Shown here: positions 23,640-35,300 of the stretch, in pieces | Layout of the letters: the number at the start of each line of letters is the position of its first letter | Numbering within the stretch: position 1 is the first letter of the stretch | Origin: Sympetrum striolatum | Lineage: Eukaryota > Arthropoda > Insecta > Odonata > Libellulidae | Reading direction: 5' to 3' | Assembly (NCBI GenBank): GCA_947579665.1 | Contig: OX388343.1 | Span: 92,174,254-92,238,253, forward strand | Length of the DNA stretch: 64,000 nt | Position numbers and translations under genes: made by a program | Notes under the pieces: model-generated | Told to the model about the DNA's origin: nothing | Database searches by the model: none | What the model saw: only the letters and a program-made list of their open reading frames with translations

Positions 23640-26490
23640 GCAAGCAGAATTTCCTCCCTCATAGAGCGATAGAATTGGTAATCTCACTTTTGCACCACAG
23701 ACCTTGTTAGGCAACTTGCGCTGCTGCTTGGGTGCTAGTTCTTCAGATTATGGTAAAGACATGTCAATAAGGATTACTTTGAGGAATGTTACTAATTTTC
23801 AATCCTTTACATTGCGATAGGAACTCCAATACTAAAGAAATTGCTCAAAAATTGATTTACTAGTAGACGGAATCGACAAAATTTTAATTTCATGAATTTC
23901 TTCTGCCTTCACTTCGTGGAACCTTCTAATATTCATGGTTGATGAATATTAATTTATTTGAATAGAGTTTCGGAGTGTTTATTCATAATAAATTATGAAA
24001 TTTTAATTATTATAGTGGAGGAAGAAATATAAAATGTTATCTAAAGAAACACGTTAAATGTTTTCTTTATGATGGACTAGATGCTTAATTCAAGTTTGTA
24101 CTGATTTAGGCAAAATACCGAATAAGACTCTTTCCTGTTAATATCATGCTAAATATATTTGATAAATGCATCGATAAGCCATATATGCAACAGCTATGTA
24201 TAATATTTCGTGCCGATAATGATCTTGCTCTAGATTAGAAGCGGAACTGCGATAGGAAAGTTAAATATTATACCGTAGCACTAATTGTGACACTCCATTA
24301 TTTTCTAAGAGAGCGAGAGTAACTCATTTGTTGGAAATCTTTTGAGAAGTAGCAATTATTTATAAGTTTCACTTTCGCAAAGATACATTTTATAACATTT
24401 TGTTCTGAGAAATTAGTTTCAATGAAAACATATCTTGAATGTTTGGATTGCAAGTTTCAATTCTTAAAGTTTTAAAAATAAATAACTCAATAATCATTAC
24501 TAATATAGATTTTTCTAGAAGAACCATGGCTCGGTTTCCAATATCACCAGATTTAATTCTTTTATTGATACAAAATATTCAAGTTTTTGAAATTGAAAGG
24601 TTGTATTATTTTTATTTCATAGTGAGAAATACATTTAACATTAATCCATTTATAATTTAAACGTATTTCTAGGTGTAGAAAAACATAGTTTAAGTTAAAT
24701 TGTCAGTTTTAAAATTTACCTTTAATTATAATATATAATAAATACGCCTTTTATAGTTTTGTGATTAGCTTGAAGTAACCATAGACGTGAACAAAATGAA
24801 TTATTCAGCCGCTATTTCAAATTAAATACATTTTTTTACAACGAATCATCTATTACCACAGAATATTTTGGAGATTGTTTATGGAAACATAGAAGTTTAC
24901 GATAGTGAAAGAAAAATAATTTCAATTACCCGAAATGGTAGAACAAAATTCTGAATGCGTCGCATATAAGACGCACCCTTAAGTTACAGTTAAGTTTAGT
25001 TTTTCAAATTACATTTTGTTTTTATCATGTACTCCAAGCAATCAAGGTCGATCGATATTACCATTGCACTTCCTTCGATATCGAATTAAACAGTGACCAA
25101 GACAGAGTCTTTCATTATAAGGCGAGAAGGTAATTCTTTTCGTAATTTGGAAAAAGAGTGCATCTTGCATGCCCTCAAACACGGTACCTTCACTTTGAAC
25201 GAGAACCTCAATTTGAAAGACATTTTTAAAGAGGAATTAACAGCATTAGCGATCATCATTTCCTTGAAAAATTCTTCTGAAAACATCTCATATTTTTAAG
25301 TATATCTTACCATTTATCACAGACACATAAAAATTGTATGTAAACATTATGGAAAATAATTATAATTGCGCTTTTCACCCACAATATTATCCATTTGTAT
25401 TTACGTAATATGTATAGACGCATCTTATATCCATAATATTTTGGGTGGTTTTTATGCTAACAGCGAAGTTTCCCTTCGCTTGATTTCCAATTTCAGAAAT
25501 CATCGAAACTTTCCGACGTAAATATTAGCAAATTACTTTACCTTATTTTAAGAGATTATCTCACCATTTCAGAGAAAATCGCTCACACTTAAATGCATAC
25601 ATTGTATTCAATCAAAGTTTTTTTCTTGTACTACATTTCTATTATGAAGTAACATTACATATGACGTAATAAAGTTGCTCTGCAAAAAATTATTGTTATA
25701 AAAAGATTATTTGTTTATTACCAGAGATCCCATTCAACCTTTTATTCTGTACTCATATGCATACTTTAAGATATACCATCCCCTATGGATATCAACTCAT
25801 GAATAATTTCTCTCTTTTCAACTACAAACATCGTGTTTTGCTTCTGTTTAGAAAGTTTCTGTAATTCTGAACTCCTACTGCTTTTACCCAGTGAAAACCA
25901 ATCATGTTCGTATTCAAAGAATGCCTCTTTAAATATAAAGAGGGAACTTATGAGGAAGAAGTTTCCAAGTTCTCCATTTTTAAATGAAAATCAACTTGAA
26001 TCGTAATGAGATAATAATATTTCATTATAAGCATTTAACAGTTTTTTCCTCGCAATATTTACGGTTCTTCTTATTTTATGTAAGGAAGAAATTTGCATTT
26101 TTGATGCTTTAATCATAGGAAAATGAAGCTTGACAAATGTTACAAAAGTAAATGTAACATAACCGAAATCATTGGAAGCACCTAAAGTTTTTCGGACAGA
26201 CAATTTTCTATGAATTTTCTATTACAAACGCTTTATAATATGTCGAGTCATCTTCTTCTATAAATAAATGTTTATAATTTTGTTTTTAAACAGGCAAACG
26301 GAAGTAAATGAATTTTACCTTTTATTTTGAGGGAATTCTTTGTACACATAAGAGTACCATTTGATGTATATTTATTTTCTCTCGAAGAAACGTTTGAAGC
26401 ACAATTATTTCAATAATCTTTATAATATTTCGCTTTGAAAAGGAAATTCTAGAAGTTATGAAATAAACACATATTTGATTCGGGATGAGG
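23640..26490. other. Intergenic DNA between genes C and D
   Basis: About 2.8 kb, AT-rich. The short open frames near 24439, 25093 and 25991 carry no recognisable domain. No repeat family or RNA gene was recognised. Confidence 0.5.
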
Positions 26491-26661
26491 TGATCTTTAT
26501 TGCGTTGAATTATACAGCGCTGGAACAATGAAATAAGAACAATGCATGGTGATTTACATGTGTCGATTAAAATATATCGGTGAGCAACATGATGTTAAGG
26601 ATGGAAATCAAAGTCGATGGCCAGCGCGAGTTTGTCACGCTTTCTTCGTGCGAATGATGAA

Positions 26662-29600
26662 TTATGGGTATCCACCCTCATAACCTCCGTATCCACCACC
26701 ATGTCCACCTCCGTAACCACCTCCGAGACCCTTGAAAGAACTGTAGCTGGTGGCACCTCCATGTCCGCCACTGTACCCACCACTGTAACCACCTTCGTAG
26801 CCACTGCTGTAGCCGCCTCCGTAGCCGCCTCCGTAGCCGCCTCCGTAGCCGCCTCCGTAGCCGCCCTCATATCCTCCCTTGTGGATGAACACGGGAACTG
26901 GCTTATGCACGGGCACGGGGTGTGGGACTGGGACCTTCACGGGGACGTGGACAGGGTAGGCAACGGGCTTGGGGACGTGGACGGGGTAGGGCTGTGGTAC
27001 GGGCACCTTGACTGGGACCTTCACTGGGTATGGAACCCTCTTCTCGACTGGGTATGGCACGGGTTTCTCAACAGGGACTGGGATGTGCTTGTAGACTGGG
27101 TAGGGCACGGGCTTCTCAACTGGCACGGCAACGGGCTGGGGAATTGGGACAGCGACGTGCTTGACGACGGGATAAGGGACTGGATGGGGCACTGGAACAG
27201 GCACTTCCTTCGTTACGGTGATGATTTTTTCGTGTCCGCCATATCCTCCGTAGCCGCCGCCGCCGCCATAGCCTCCGCTGCTGTAGCCTCCGCTGCTGTA
27301 GCCTCCGCTGCTGTAGCCTCCGCTGCTGTAGCCTCCGCTGCTGTAGCCTCCGCTGCTGTAGCCCCCGCCGTATCCTCCGCCATACCCGATGGAGCCGAGG
27401 CCTCTCTTCTCCTTGTTGGCCTCTTCTTCAGCGTGGGTCAATGCGACCACAAGGGCCAGCGAGCAAATTAGTGCCTTAAATATCAAAGATAAAATTGACA
27501 TTCTCGAAAGCCAGTCAGATTATGTATCTTTCTAAATGATATGTCCTAATATTTAAATTTCTATTAACTTAAAAGGAATGGATTAAATTAATTAATGGTC
27601 ATACCTTCATTTCACACGAAATATACTCCCAAAAGAAAATAAATTAAATCAAAAATGGGAGTTCTTGGTTTAGGCAAGAATGTTACCCATCGGAAAGGTT
27701 AATCACAGCTATCTGTTTCTTTCCATCTATCATTATTATTATTTATGCTATCGTCATTATTCTTGTAAAAAAGGTATAATAATCATAAATTAATAAAAAG
27801 ATATGACAGATAAGTCCGTCTCAGTTTAGAAGGGATATCTCTATGATCATACGTGTGAATTAAAATAAATTGGGTGATGGGAAAATATTTAAAATTTAAA
27901 ATTTAGATTTTTCTCATCGCCTGATGGAGTCTCACATAGTCAAAACCTCTACTATTGATTACAAAATAAATTGATCAATAGCTTGAAGGAATGAAAAAGT
28001 TTCAAGTTATGAGATGGTGCTAATCTTCCATCATATTTGCATTATAAGACATTCCATAAGTTTCGAAATAACTTAAAGTGAGTAAGCTGAAATATTGATA
28101 GAGACAATAAACCTTTCAGAACTTCGAATAAGACAGTTCTCCATTTCGTACGTCTGCGAGCAATTTGCAGCATTAACCAAGTTTCTATCCTTGTTCGACT
28201 TCCGCGAATAACTCTTCCGCCTGTCGCTTTCCATAATCTCTGATGTCTTAATGACAGCGAAGTAAAAGGTATCGAAAGTTGCGTAACGTTGTCACAATGA
28301 ATTCCTTATTAAGTTTCGCGCAACTGCAAGTTGTTTTAGGACGAAATTTAAAGGGAGAGGATTTGAATGACCCGAGGCTATAGACGGCGGATTCGATGAT
28401 AGCGGAGAAATTTTCTTAAGGCAGTAAATATAGTGCCTTCCTGTGTCTAGATCGAGAGTTAAACCCTTAAGCTATACAGCGATCTATAAATATTTTCTAT
28501 AATGGAGTTGCTTCTGAGTTACGGAGTGTACACGAATGTAGATTGAGGCATCGGAAGTCAAGATAATGTACTTCCAAGAAAATAGAATCAAAATTGTTTA
28601 GCAAAGAATGATTTGTCAGTTTCGTAAATTTATCGCTAGAAGTTTAGAGTATACTATTTCAAGGAAATGAACCAAGAATCTTTAGTTAAGAATTATCTGT
28701 TAACATCGTATATTTAAAAACATTACCGCTAGAAGTTTAAAGTATTTTTCAAGAGTTGAAATTCCTTCTCGGTGTTTTCTAAAATTACTAATTGAGAATA
28801 AACAGAGGAGCCACCGTTATCGAGTAGACGGAGGAAGAAAAGTGCTGTAATATGAGCTTAGTAGTGTGGAAAAAGGAGAGCGATAAAGTAAAAGATGTCA
28901 CAGAAAGTTTGATAACAAAATAGCAAAAGGTTTAACCCTTGAAAGGGGATAGAAGTGGTTATGATATTTTCAATACATCATTAATTTATGCCCGTTTAAT
29001 TTAGGAAAAATAAGCAAGTACGGGCTAAGGTTTCTTAAATCTTCTTCTCCAGTAATTGATGTTTAGGATCAATAATTACATGTATCGAATCGAACGAATT
29101 TTCAATCAGTCATATAATTATAAAAAATCGAGTGATGTAAAATTCTACATGCAAAGCAACTGCGATACCTAAATAACTTCATTTTATTTTTTTCAAATAT
29201 TTTAAAATATTAAGGAAGATATTCAGCATTAGAGACGAGAAAAATAAGTGGGAAATTAAATTAAGGAAGAAGTATTTAATCGTACATAAAACGTCTTAAA
29301 TTAACGATAATGTTAAAATTTGGCAATATGCAGCTGAACACACAATGCATGTTCACCGTAATTACTCTGAAACCTCTAATACATTGAAATACACTCTTCG
29401 AAGTAATAATTATGTATTTAGTGGTTAATGAAGACATGGAGGAATTGATTTTTGGAGTTGTAAGAAGTAGCAATTTATGATCGTGTGCCTTTTTCACCCA
29501 TACGATTATTGGGAGTCCATCAATACGGATGAAGAAAAGAAAAGGATATTCATTTCACTCGTATATGTATTAATCTAGTAAAACTTACAGAATAAACGGA

Positions 29601-29919
29601 GCTGAATTTATATGAGTAAACTGGGGCTTGAACCCGGATCTTCCACTCCCTAGGACGCTCCATCTCGGAAAAACAGGGATTGATAGTAATGCAAACTAGC
29701 TATAGAGCAAGAGAGTAGAATCCAGATTCGAGATCCGGTCTCTTCAGATTTGTTTATTCTATAAGAGATTAAGGTTTAAATCTAAAGGGGATTTATAACT
29801 ATGTGAAACTGAGAGAGAAAACTGCTCAAGGAAACGGTATGATTCTAGATAAATGTATATTTTCCTAAGAAGCAGAGAACGCCGTGATAGCGGCAAATGG
29901 TACTCACCAAGCACTTCAT
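26662..29919 (-). CDS. Gene D: secreted Gly-Tyr-Ser/Val-Pro-rich protein, probably cuticular (274 aa)
   Basis: Exon 2 is 26662-27474 (acceptor ATATTTAAG, phase 0). Exon 1 is placed at 29908-29919 (M-K-C-L, donor GTGAGT), giving the signal peptide MKCLALICSLALVVALTHA and a 2433-bp intron. An alternative start 130 bp away (27605-27610, M-K, donor GTATGA) also gives a signal peptide but has no TATA box at the right distance and breaks the family's four-codon rule. The propeptide EEEANKEKR ends in a Lys-Arg site before GLGSIGYGGG. Six tandem 5-residue GGYSS units, encoded by a 15-bp repeat, follow. Then come [18 protein letters not shown], the Val-Pro block with [10 protein letters not shown] and [10 protein letters not shown] copies, and a long Gly-rich tail of GGGY repeats. 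Poly(A) signal 26496-26501. Confidence 0.85.
27475..29907 (-). other. Long intron of gene D
   Basis: 2433 bp, the longest intron assigned in the cluster. It includes a tRNA-derived repeat relic near 29620-29690. A short motif, CGCTAGAAGTTTA, occurs twice about 100 bp apart (near 28634 and 28728). Nothing else was recognised. Confidence 0.6.
29620..29690 (-). repeat. tRNA-derived SINE or tRNA pseudogene relic
   Basis: On the minus strand reads GGAGCGTCCTAGGGAGTGG then AGATCCGGGTTCAAGCCCC, a strong pol III B-box (GGTTCAAGCCC). The D-arm side is degraded and acceptor ends do not pair, so it is not a functional tRNA. Confidence 0.4.
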
Positions 29920-29973
29920 GGCGGTCTGAGTGTAGGCACTGGTAGTTGTTGGATCGATGAAATCGGAACACTG

Positions 29974-30007
29974 ATTGAATGTCCACTCCAGAGCTTCCCT
30001 TTTTATA
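29974..30007 (-). promoter_or_regulatory. Core promoter of gene D (distal exon 1)
   Basis: TATAAAA on the minus strand at 30001-30007, initiator-like TTCAATC with +1 near 29976 (31 bp), 5' UTR about 57 nt to the ATG at 29919. The spacing matches other cluster promoters and supports the distal first exon. The upstream DNA (30050-30660) looks more GC-rich than the surroundings. Confidence 0.7.
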
Positions 30008-31470
30008 CCGTTTTTAAATATAGTTCCGCGTTATTTGCATTCACATTGGAACCCCCGTTCGGTAGACAATATTTACTTTCTCCAAGGGTTTTACGTCTGA
30101 TAAAAAACACTCTCCTTCTCATTGGGGGCGCTGTGAGAGAACTCCTTTCGCTAATAGTCCAGTGAGTGGCGTGAGGAGGGTGTTGGGGCAACTTTTTCGT
30201 CCGCTCCTCCCGTAATAAAACGAGGCACTAAATCGGTAGCGTAACGCTTGCGTTTCCGATCCCCACTATTAATGACCCCGTTTGGGCAAAATTACCGATT
30301 TAATTGTAATCATCAATCAAACCCCGTTCGCAAAAAGGATGCAATATAGATGGGGCAGGTGGTATTAAGAGCCTCCCACGAGATGCCCGTGGTACTTTCA
30401 GGCTTTTCATGGAAGTCGTATAATGGCTAGACCGGAAGAAATGAGGTCGACATCCCGCAAATGGGCTCTGCTCCACTATCAAATTTACTTTCATATTTCA
30501 TTAATGAGGCGTAGCCTGCAGCTCTATTACATACACAAATCGTTGCGTAACCGAGATTAGAAAAGGCGACCAAAATAGGGATGGTTTTCGTGCCTTCTCC
30601 GGTATAACTGATGGCACCGTCACCTCCTTTGCTGCGGTGATTCATGTTAGAATCTGCGCAGTATGCTGAGGCAGATTTGATTTAATGTGCAAGGAAATGT
30701 ATTTCTGACGGTTTTTCAGAAACTGCGCTTCCTCATACATTATTACTTTCTAATTCATAAAATGACTGATAACAGGGAAGGGCATGAACACAAACTGGAA
30801 AATACTCTCGCCTCTTTTCTCATAAATGCGATTTACAAATATGACTTAAGATTGTGAATTTTCCTCTGCTATTCTGAAAATGAAATTGAAGCATTGTTTA
30901 TCTTATACTCAATGAAAAAACATACTTTAATTATTAGTGACAAATCTTATTATTTCCATACATACAATTTCGTATTATATTTTACTTTTACTAAATATTA
31001 GATAAAATCTTTCCTAAAATTTTCAGCAATCCTCATTTAACATCAATATTAAATGTATAACTATTTTTAGACGGTAAATACCTTTCTTACAGCTCTTCTT
31101 TAAAAATGAAAATATGTGGGTGATTCCAATTAGATGTTTTACTTAGAATACTTAGAATAATCTATAAGATTAAGGGTTTACAAACTTTTCATACACTTGT
31201 TTTCATACAGAATGTTTACCCAGGGTATCAAAAAACAGGAATATCGATATTTAACTAATTTTTTTGACTTGGAATAGATTGAGTACTTACGTAGAATTTA
31301 TGTTTTATGACAAATTGGTTAGAAAACATTTTCTTTTCACATTTCCATTATCTTCGATTTTAAACACAGCTTCAGAGACCAATTTTTGTTTCTCTTTGTG
31401 GAAAACCAACGACGGGCTTCCTGGTATCGTATTATTATAAGTTCTTTGATAGCTTAGGGAATTTTGCACA
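30008..31470. other. Upstream region of gene D
   Basis: The first 650 bp are visibly richer in G and C than neighbouring intergenic DNA and may hold control sequences. Its short open frames (29884-30645, both strands) are not recognisable. Beyond 30660 the sequence becomes AT-rich with nothing recognised. Confidence 0.4.
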
Positions 31471-31479
31471 ACAATCGGT

Positions 31480-31550
31480 GCCCACCGAAAATCTTACCGA
31501 ACAACGAAAATCGAAGGTAACGTGTTATCCACTGGACTACTTGGAAGCCA
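31480..31550 (-). repeat. tRNA(Arg)-like pseudogene or SINE fragment
   Basis: Minus strand contains AGTCCAGTGGATAACACG followed by TTACCTTCGATTTTCG. It resembles the D-arm and anticodon region of an arginine tRNA (CCAATGGATAAGGCGTC type). No matching T-arm or paired acceptor was found, so it is a decayed copy at best. Confidence 0.3.
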
Positions 31551-32207
31551 CAGGTTTTTGGTCATGCAATGACTTGATATATATCTTTATAAAACAGTGA
31601 TGACGGAAACCCGCTAATTTATTGATTTTAAGAGCTCAAAGCCCATCTTTGTCAAAGTCTTTCGAAAAATTCGTTACATCTAGAACAGGCGAGGATTAGT
31701 AATTAGACGCAGTAGGCTCATTATAAATGAAAACCAAAAATACATTTGCATTCTTTCTTTTGTGCTGAAGTATCAATTGATGGGGCTCACAAATTTAAAA
31801 TATAATTGAAATAAAAATAGGTAGTGAAAGGCTTCAGCATGCTTAGAACCTGAATTCGCTCCTGTTCGAGGTATTATTTTTACATAAAATCTGACATCTC
31901 ATACTAAATCCTATTCATTAAACCTGCAAACTTCGTTAAAATGCCTAAACTTTAGACGGGAGAAGAAATTTCGGAATCTATTTCATTAGTGTGTCTTATA
32001 GTAATGCGACTGAATTAGATTCAGTTAAAGAGAAGCGGAGCTTACGCTAAATAAAAGTCTAGTAAAAAATGAACAAATGTAAAGCGAAATACAGGGAATA
32101 ATAGAAAAAAACGTTCCTTCGAGGAAGAGGAATGAGAGGATTTGCTATCTCATCTACGCATTGAAAACATCAGTTAATGTTCCAAACTGATGTTAATAAG
32201 CAAATAG

Positions 32208-32338
32208 GGCTCCCGGATAGTCATGTGGACAGCGCGTTCGCCTTTGGCGAAAGCGGTCCCGGGTTCAATTCCCGGTGGGAGCCAATGTGCGAAATGACCT
32301 AAGCTGTCGAAGCACTTTTAACAATACTACTACTACTA
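32208..32338 (+). repeat. tRNA-derived SINE
   Basis: The first 77 bases mimic a tRNA: acceptor arms GGCTCCC (32208-32214) and GGGAGCC (32277-32283) pair perfectly, and the T-arm CCGGG-TTCAATT-CCCGG contains a B-box. The anticodon region instead forms TTCGCC-TTT-GGCGAA, which leaves no proper 7-base loop, so a functional tRNA is unlikely. A non-tRNA body follows, ending in an ACT-type microsatellite tail (about 32323-32338), as expected of a SINE. It aligns with 19921-20000. A decoding tRNA with an odd anticodon arm is the less likely alternative. Confidence 0.6.
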
Positions 32339-35300
32339 ATAAGCTAATATTAATTAGTTATTAATTAATAATTAAATGTCTTCATTCTATTCAGATAATT
32401 TCAATTAATAAACAATATAAGGAAATACTGCATTTATTGTTCTATACTTGGCTAAATTCCTTGTGTATATATCATTTACGTGTTTTATGTTTAATTTCAT
32501 TCCATCGAAGGGGGAAATGTTTAGCGTGTCCATTTGCTTTCTCTATAAATAAAAACGCACCCTAATATAATTAAATCTTCCAATCAATTCTTAGCGAAAT
32601 TTATCGTTTAAAATTACAAATGGAAACACTAACTAAGAATTAAGACGCTTATTATTATCTCCTCGAGTGAGTGAGCCATAAGATAAACACTTTCAAGACA
32701 ATCGGATTATTTGCAAACAAGTGTTTTGAAAGCTTATTGTTAATAAATGAAATTTTGGTAAAATATTTACTATATAATTGAAACACCGATTTGCTTCCTT
32801 ACTTTAAATACATTAACCTATCTCTGCTTCAAAATTTATGTCGTACTATATAGCAGTACAATAACCGGTTTTCTCACCGACCTTTTTGGCACGTGCAAAG
32901 AGACACAACTTTAAGTAGTCTCTTATAACAACTCACTCAATTGGAGAAGTGCATTTTCATAATGATATCAAAACCAAAAAATTACTTCATCATCTTAATC
33001 TAACGTAATAATCAGAAATACCTTCTTATAAAATAAGTGTCATATCAATGTTTAATGTATGGAAAACTGATGAAGCCATTTCATCTCCAAAGAAAATACA
33101 TTTCTTACTTAATTTGTGCCAAGAACTACTGCAAGCATTTGTGATAACTTTTTTGATATTTTGGGTTATAATTTGGTATTTTTCGATCCTTGTTTCTATC
33201 TAATTATGTTGTGATTAATTTTCAAATGATAGCGAAGGATACTTACTGCACATTCTATCATACCGTCTAGTTGATTGAATTGGACATTAATCTTTTAACT
33301 CAGTAGCCCTTTGTTACTGTCTCAGTTTTGACTACTTTTTTCGGAAGGATGTCTCATAATTTTGGAAATTTTATTTGATAAGGAAATTTTCTTTACACTA
33401 TTTGCACCTTTTTCTTTTGAGATTCCTCAAAAAAGATAAAAAGACTTTCTTAAATCTTTTCTTTATGCTCAATGAATTAAAAAGATAATAACAGCAATAT
33501 ATTTCCTTGATTTCCATGGTTGCTTGCTGCAAAGAATATTTAATGATAAATTACATCCCAAGACTTGTTTTCTTACTCGTTGCGGATTAATTTGTGTAGT
33601 GCTCTAATGTCTTAAAAGCTTTTCTAACTTTTTAATGGAACTCCTTGTTTTTGTGATGGACGTTTTTCCTAGTCGTCTGGAACTGAATCTAGGATACTTT
33701 CACCGACCATTGGTAGGCTGGTCTCGTCATGTCTTCTATTATCCCTAATTTCAGACTTGCCACATCGGTGCTTGTAACATAGAATCAACGTTCTAAAATA
33801 TTTCGGTTCATTAGTTGTGGGACATAAATAACTAAGTTTTAGGGAGGGATAAAACATTTTTCGTTCCCACAATGCCTGCGTCTTTTCTGGATACCTTTTT
33901 CTGAAGCCTTTAAATGTTTTTCGTCTTTCAGTATTTTTTATCGGTTACGTAACATATGCGAGTGGGCAGTGAATTTTGAAAGGCTTGGGATGTTATAGAT
34001 ATTCAAGAGAGCCTTTAACGAGAGACCTTTCCCTTGTTACATAAAATTTTGAACTCATACTAGATTTCTTTAGGATACAGATGAGATCTAATTACTATTA
34101 GCAACGATCTTAAGTAAAAATTCTATAAATGTATAATTCCTGATACCAGGGGAGCTTTAAAAAATTGTAAATACTTTTAATGAAACGTTCCTATGGTAGC
34201 AAAGATATATCAGTAAATACCCAAAGCTGTGTTACAGGGTTGTGATGAATAAGAAAATACTATTGCCAGCTAAATTTAAAAGATACATTTGTATCCACAG
34301 CTTTATTCTTACCCCGTTTGGTGTATTTCGATTTATGACATGGATAGCACTCAGAAATATTTTTTAAATCAACTAGTTACAATTTTCTACGTGTATCAAG
34401 ATGATTATATAATCCTAGTACTGTTTTTTCTTTAATATACAATATGCAGCATGAGGTTGTATTTTGCCGTTGTATTATTTAATCACTCTTTTAAACATAT
34501 TAATAAAAAACATTTTAGATCAATATTCAATTTATATCACAGTAGTAATAACTGCAAGGTCATGGCTATTTTATTGTTTATTTTTACGATATTAGATTAG
34601 ATGGACCCATTAACTGGCAAACGGGTCTCTAATTCGTCTAGTCTCTTACATCTTTTCAATTTATTTTGTAAAACATATTGCTAATAGTAGAGTGAAGTTT
34701 GAGAAAAATCTTAACAGTAAGCTTGACAAACAGGCTTCGTCGTGGAAAAGCAGTCAGAGAAGAGGAATAAAAAGATCGCCGAAATAAAGTAAACATGGAA
34801 AGCTTAGAGCTAATCGACTTTGGAACAAATATCAATAGAAATGAAATTGATAGATGAAACGAAAAGAAACAAATCTTTGTACCAATTTTATAATCACATT
34901 GTTTAGCCATTAATAGAAGATGAAAATCAAATAAGGCACTATTGTCAAATGTTAGCATGATATTTATTAGTTTTTTTAAATTTTTGAGCCTTTATCATAT
35001 TTAATTTCTTTTGGAAAGGATCCAGTTATTGTCAAAATAATATCTTCGTCATAGCTATTGGGGGAGTAACAAAGAGATATAATATACAGCGATAACTTTA
35101 AGAGAAGACTCACAAGATTTTCTGTGGATAGACTAAAGAATGGAAAGGATTTCAGTTGTAGAGGTAGATGCTATTTCTTAGAGTGATTTCAACAGTTAAA
35201 AATTCAAGTCTCTCTGTGAATCACGCATTCTAATCTGGATAATAAGAAAGAACTATCACTATCTAAGAATGCCTCTTGTGTCCATTATACATGAATGGCT

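Noticed and set aside
26617..27471. 284-codon plus-strand open frame
   Set aside because: Exactly antisense to exon 2 of gene D; its Trp/Asp/Val-rich translation is the complement of Val-Pro codons, with no splice or promoter support.
27605..27610. Proximal two-codon exon 1 for gene D
   Set aside because: No TATA at the right distance and not the family's four-codon form; kept only as an alternative.
32208..32284. Functional tRNA gene
   Set aside because: Acceptor and T arms pair, but the anticodon arm cannot form a 7-base loop with U33, and an ACT-tailed body follows, so SINE is the better call.
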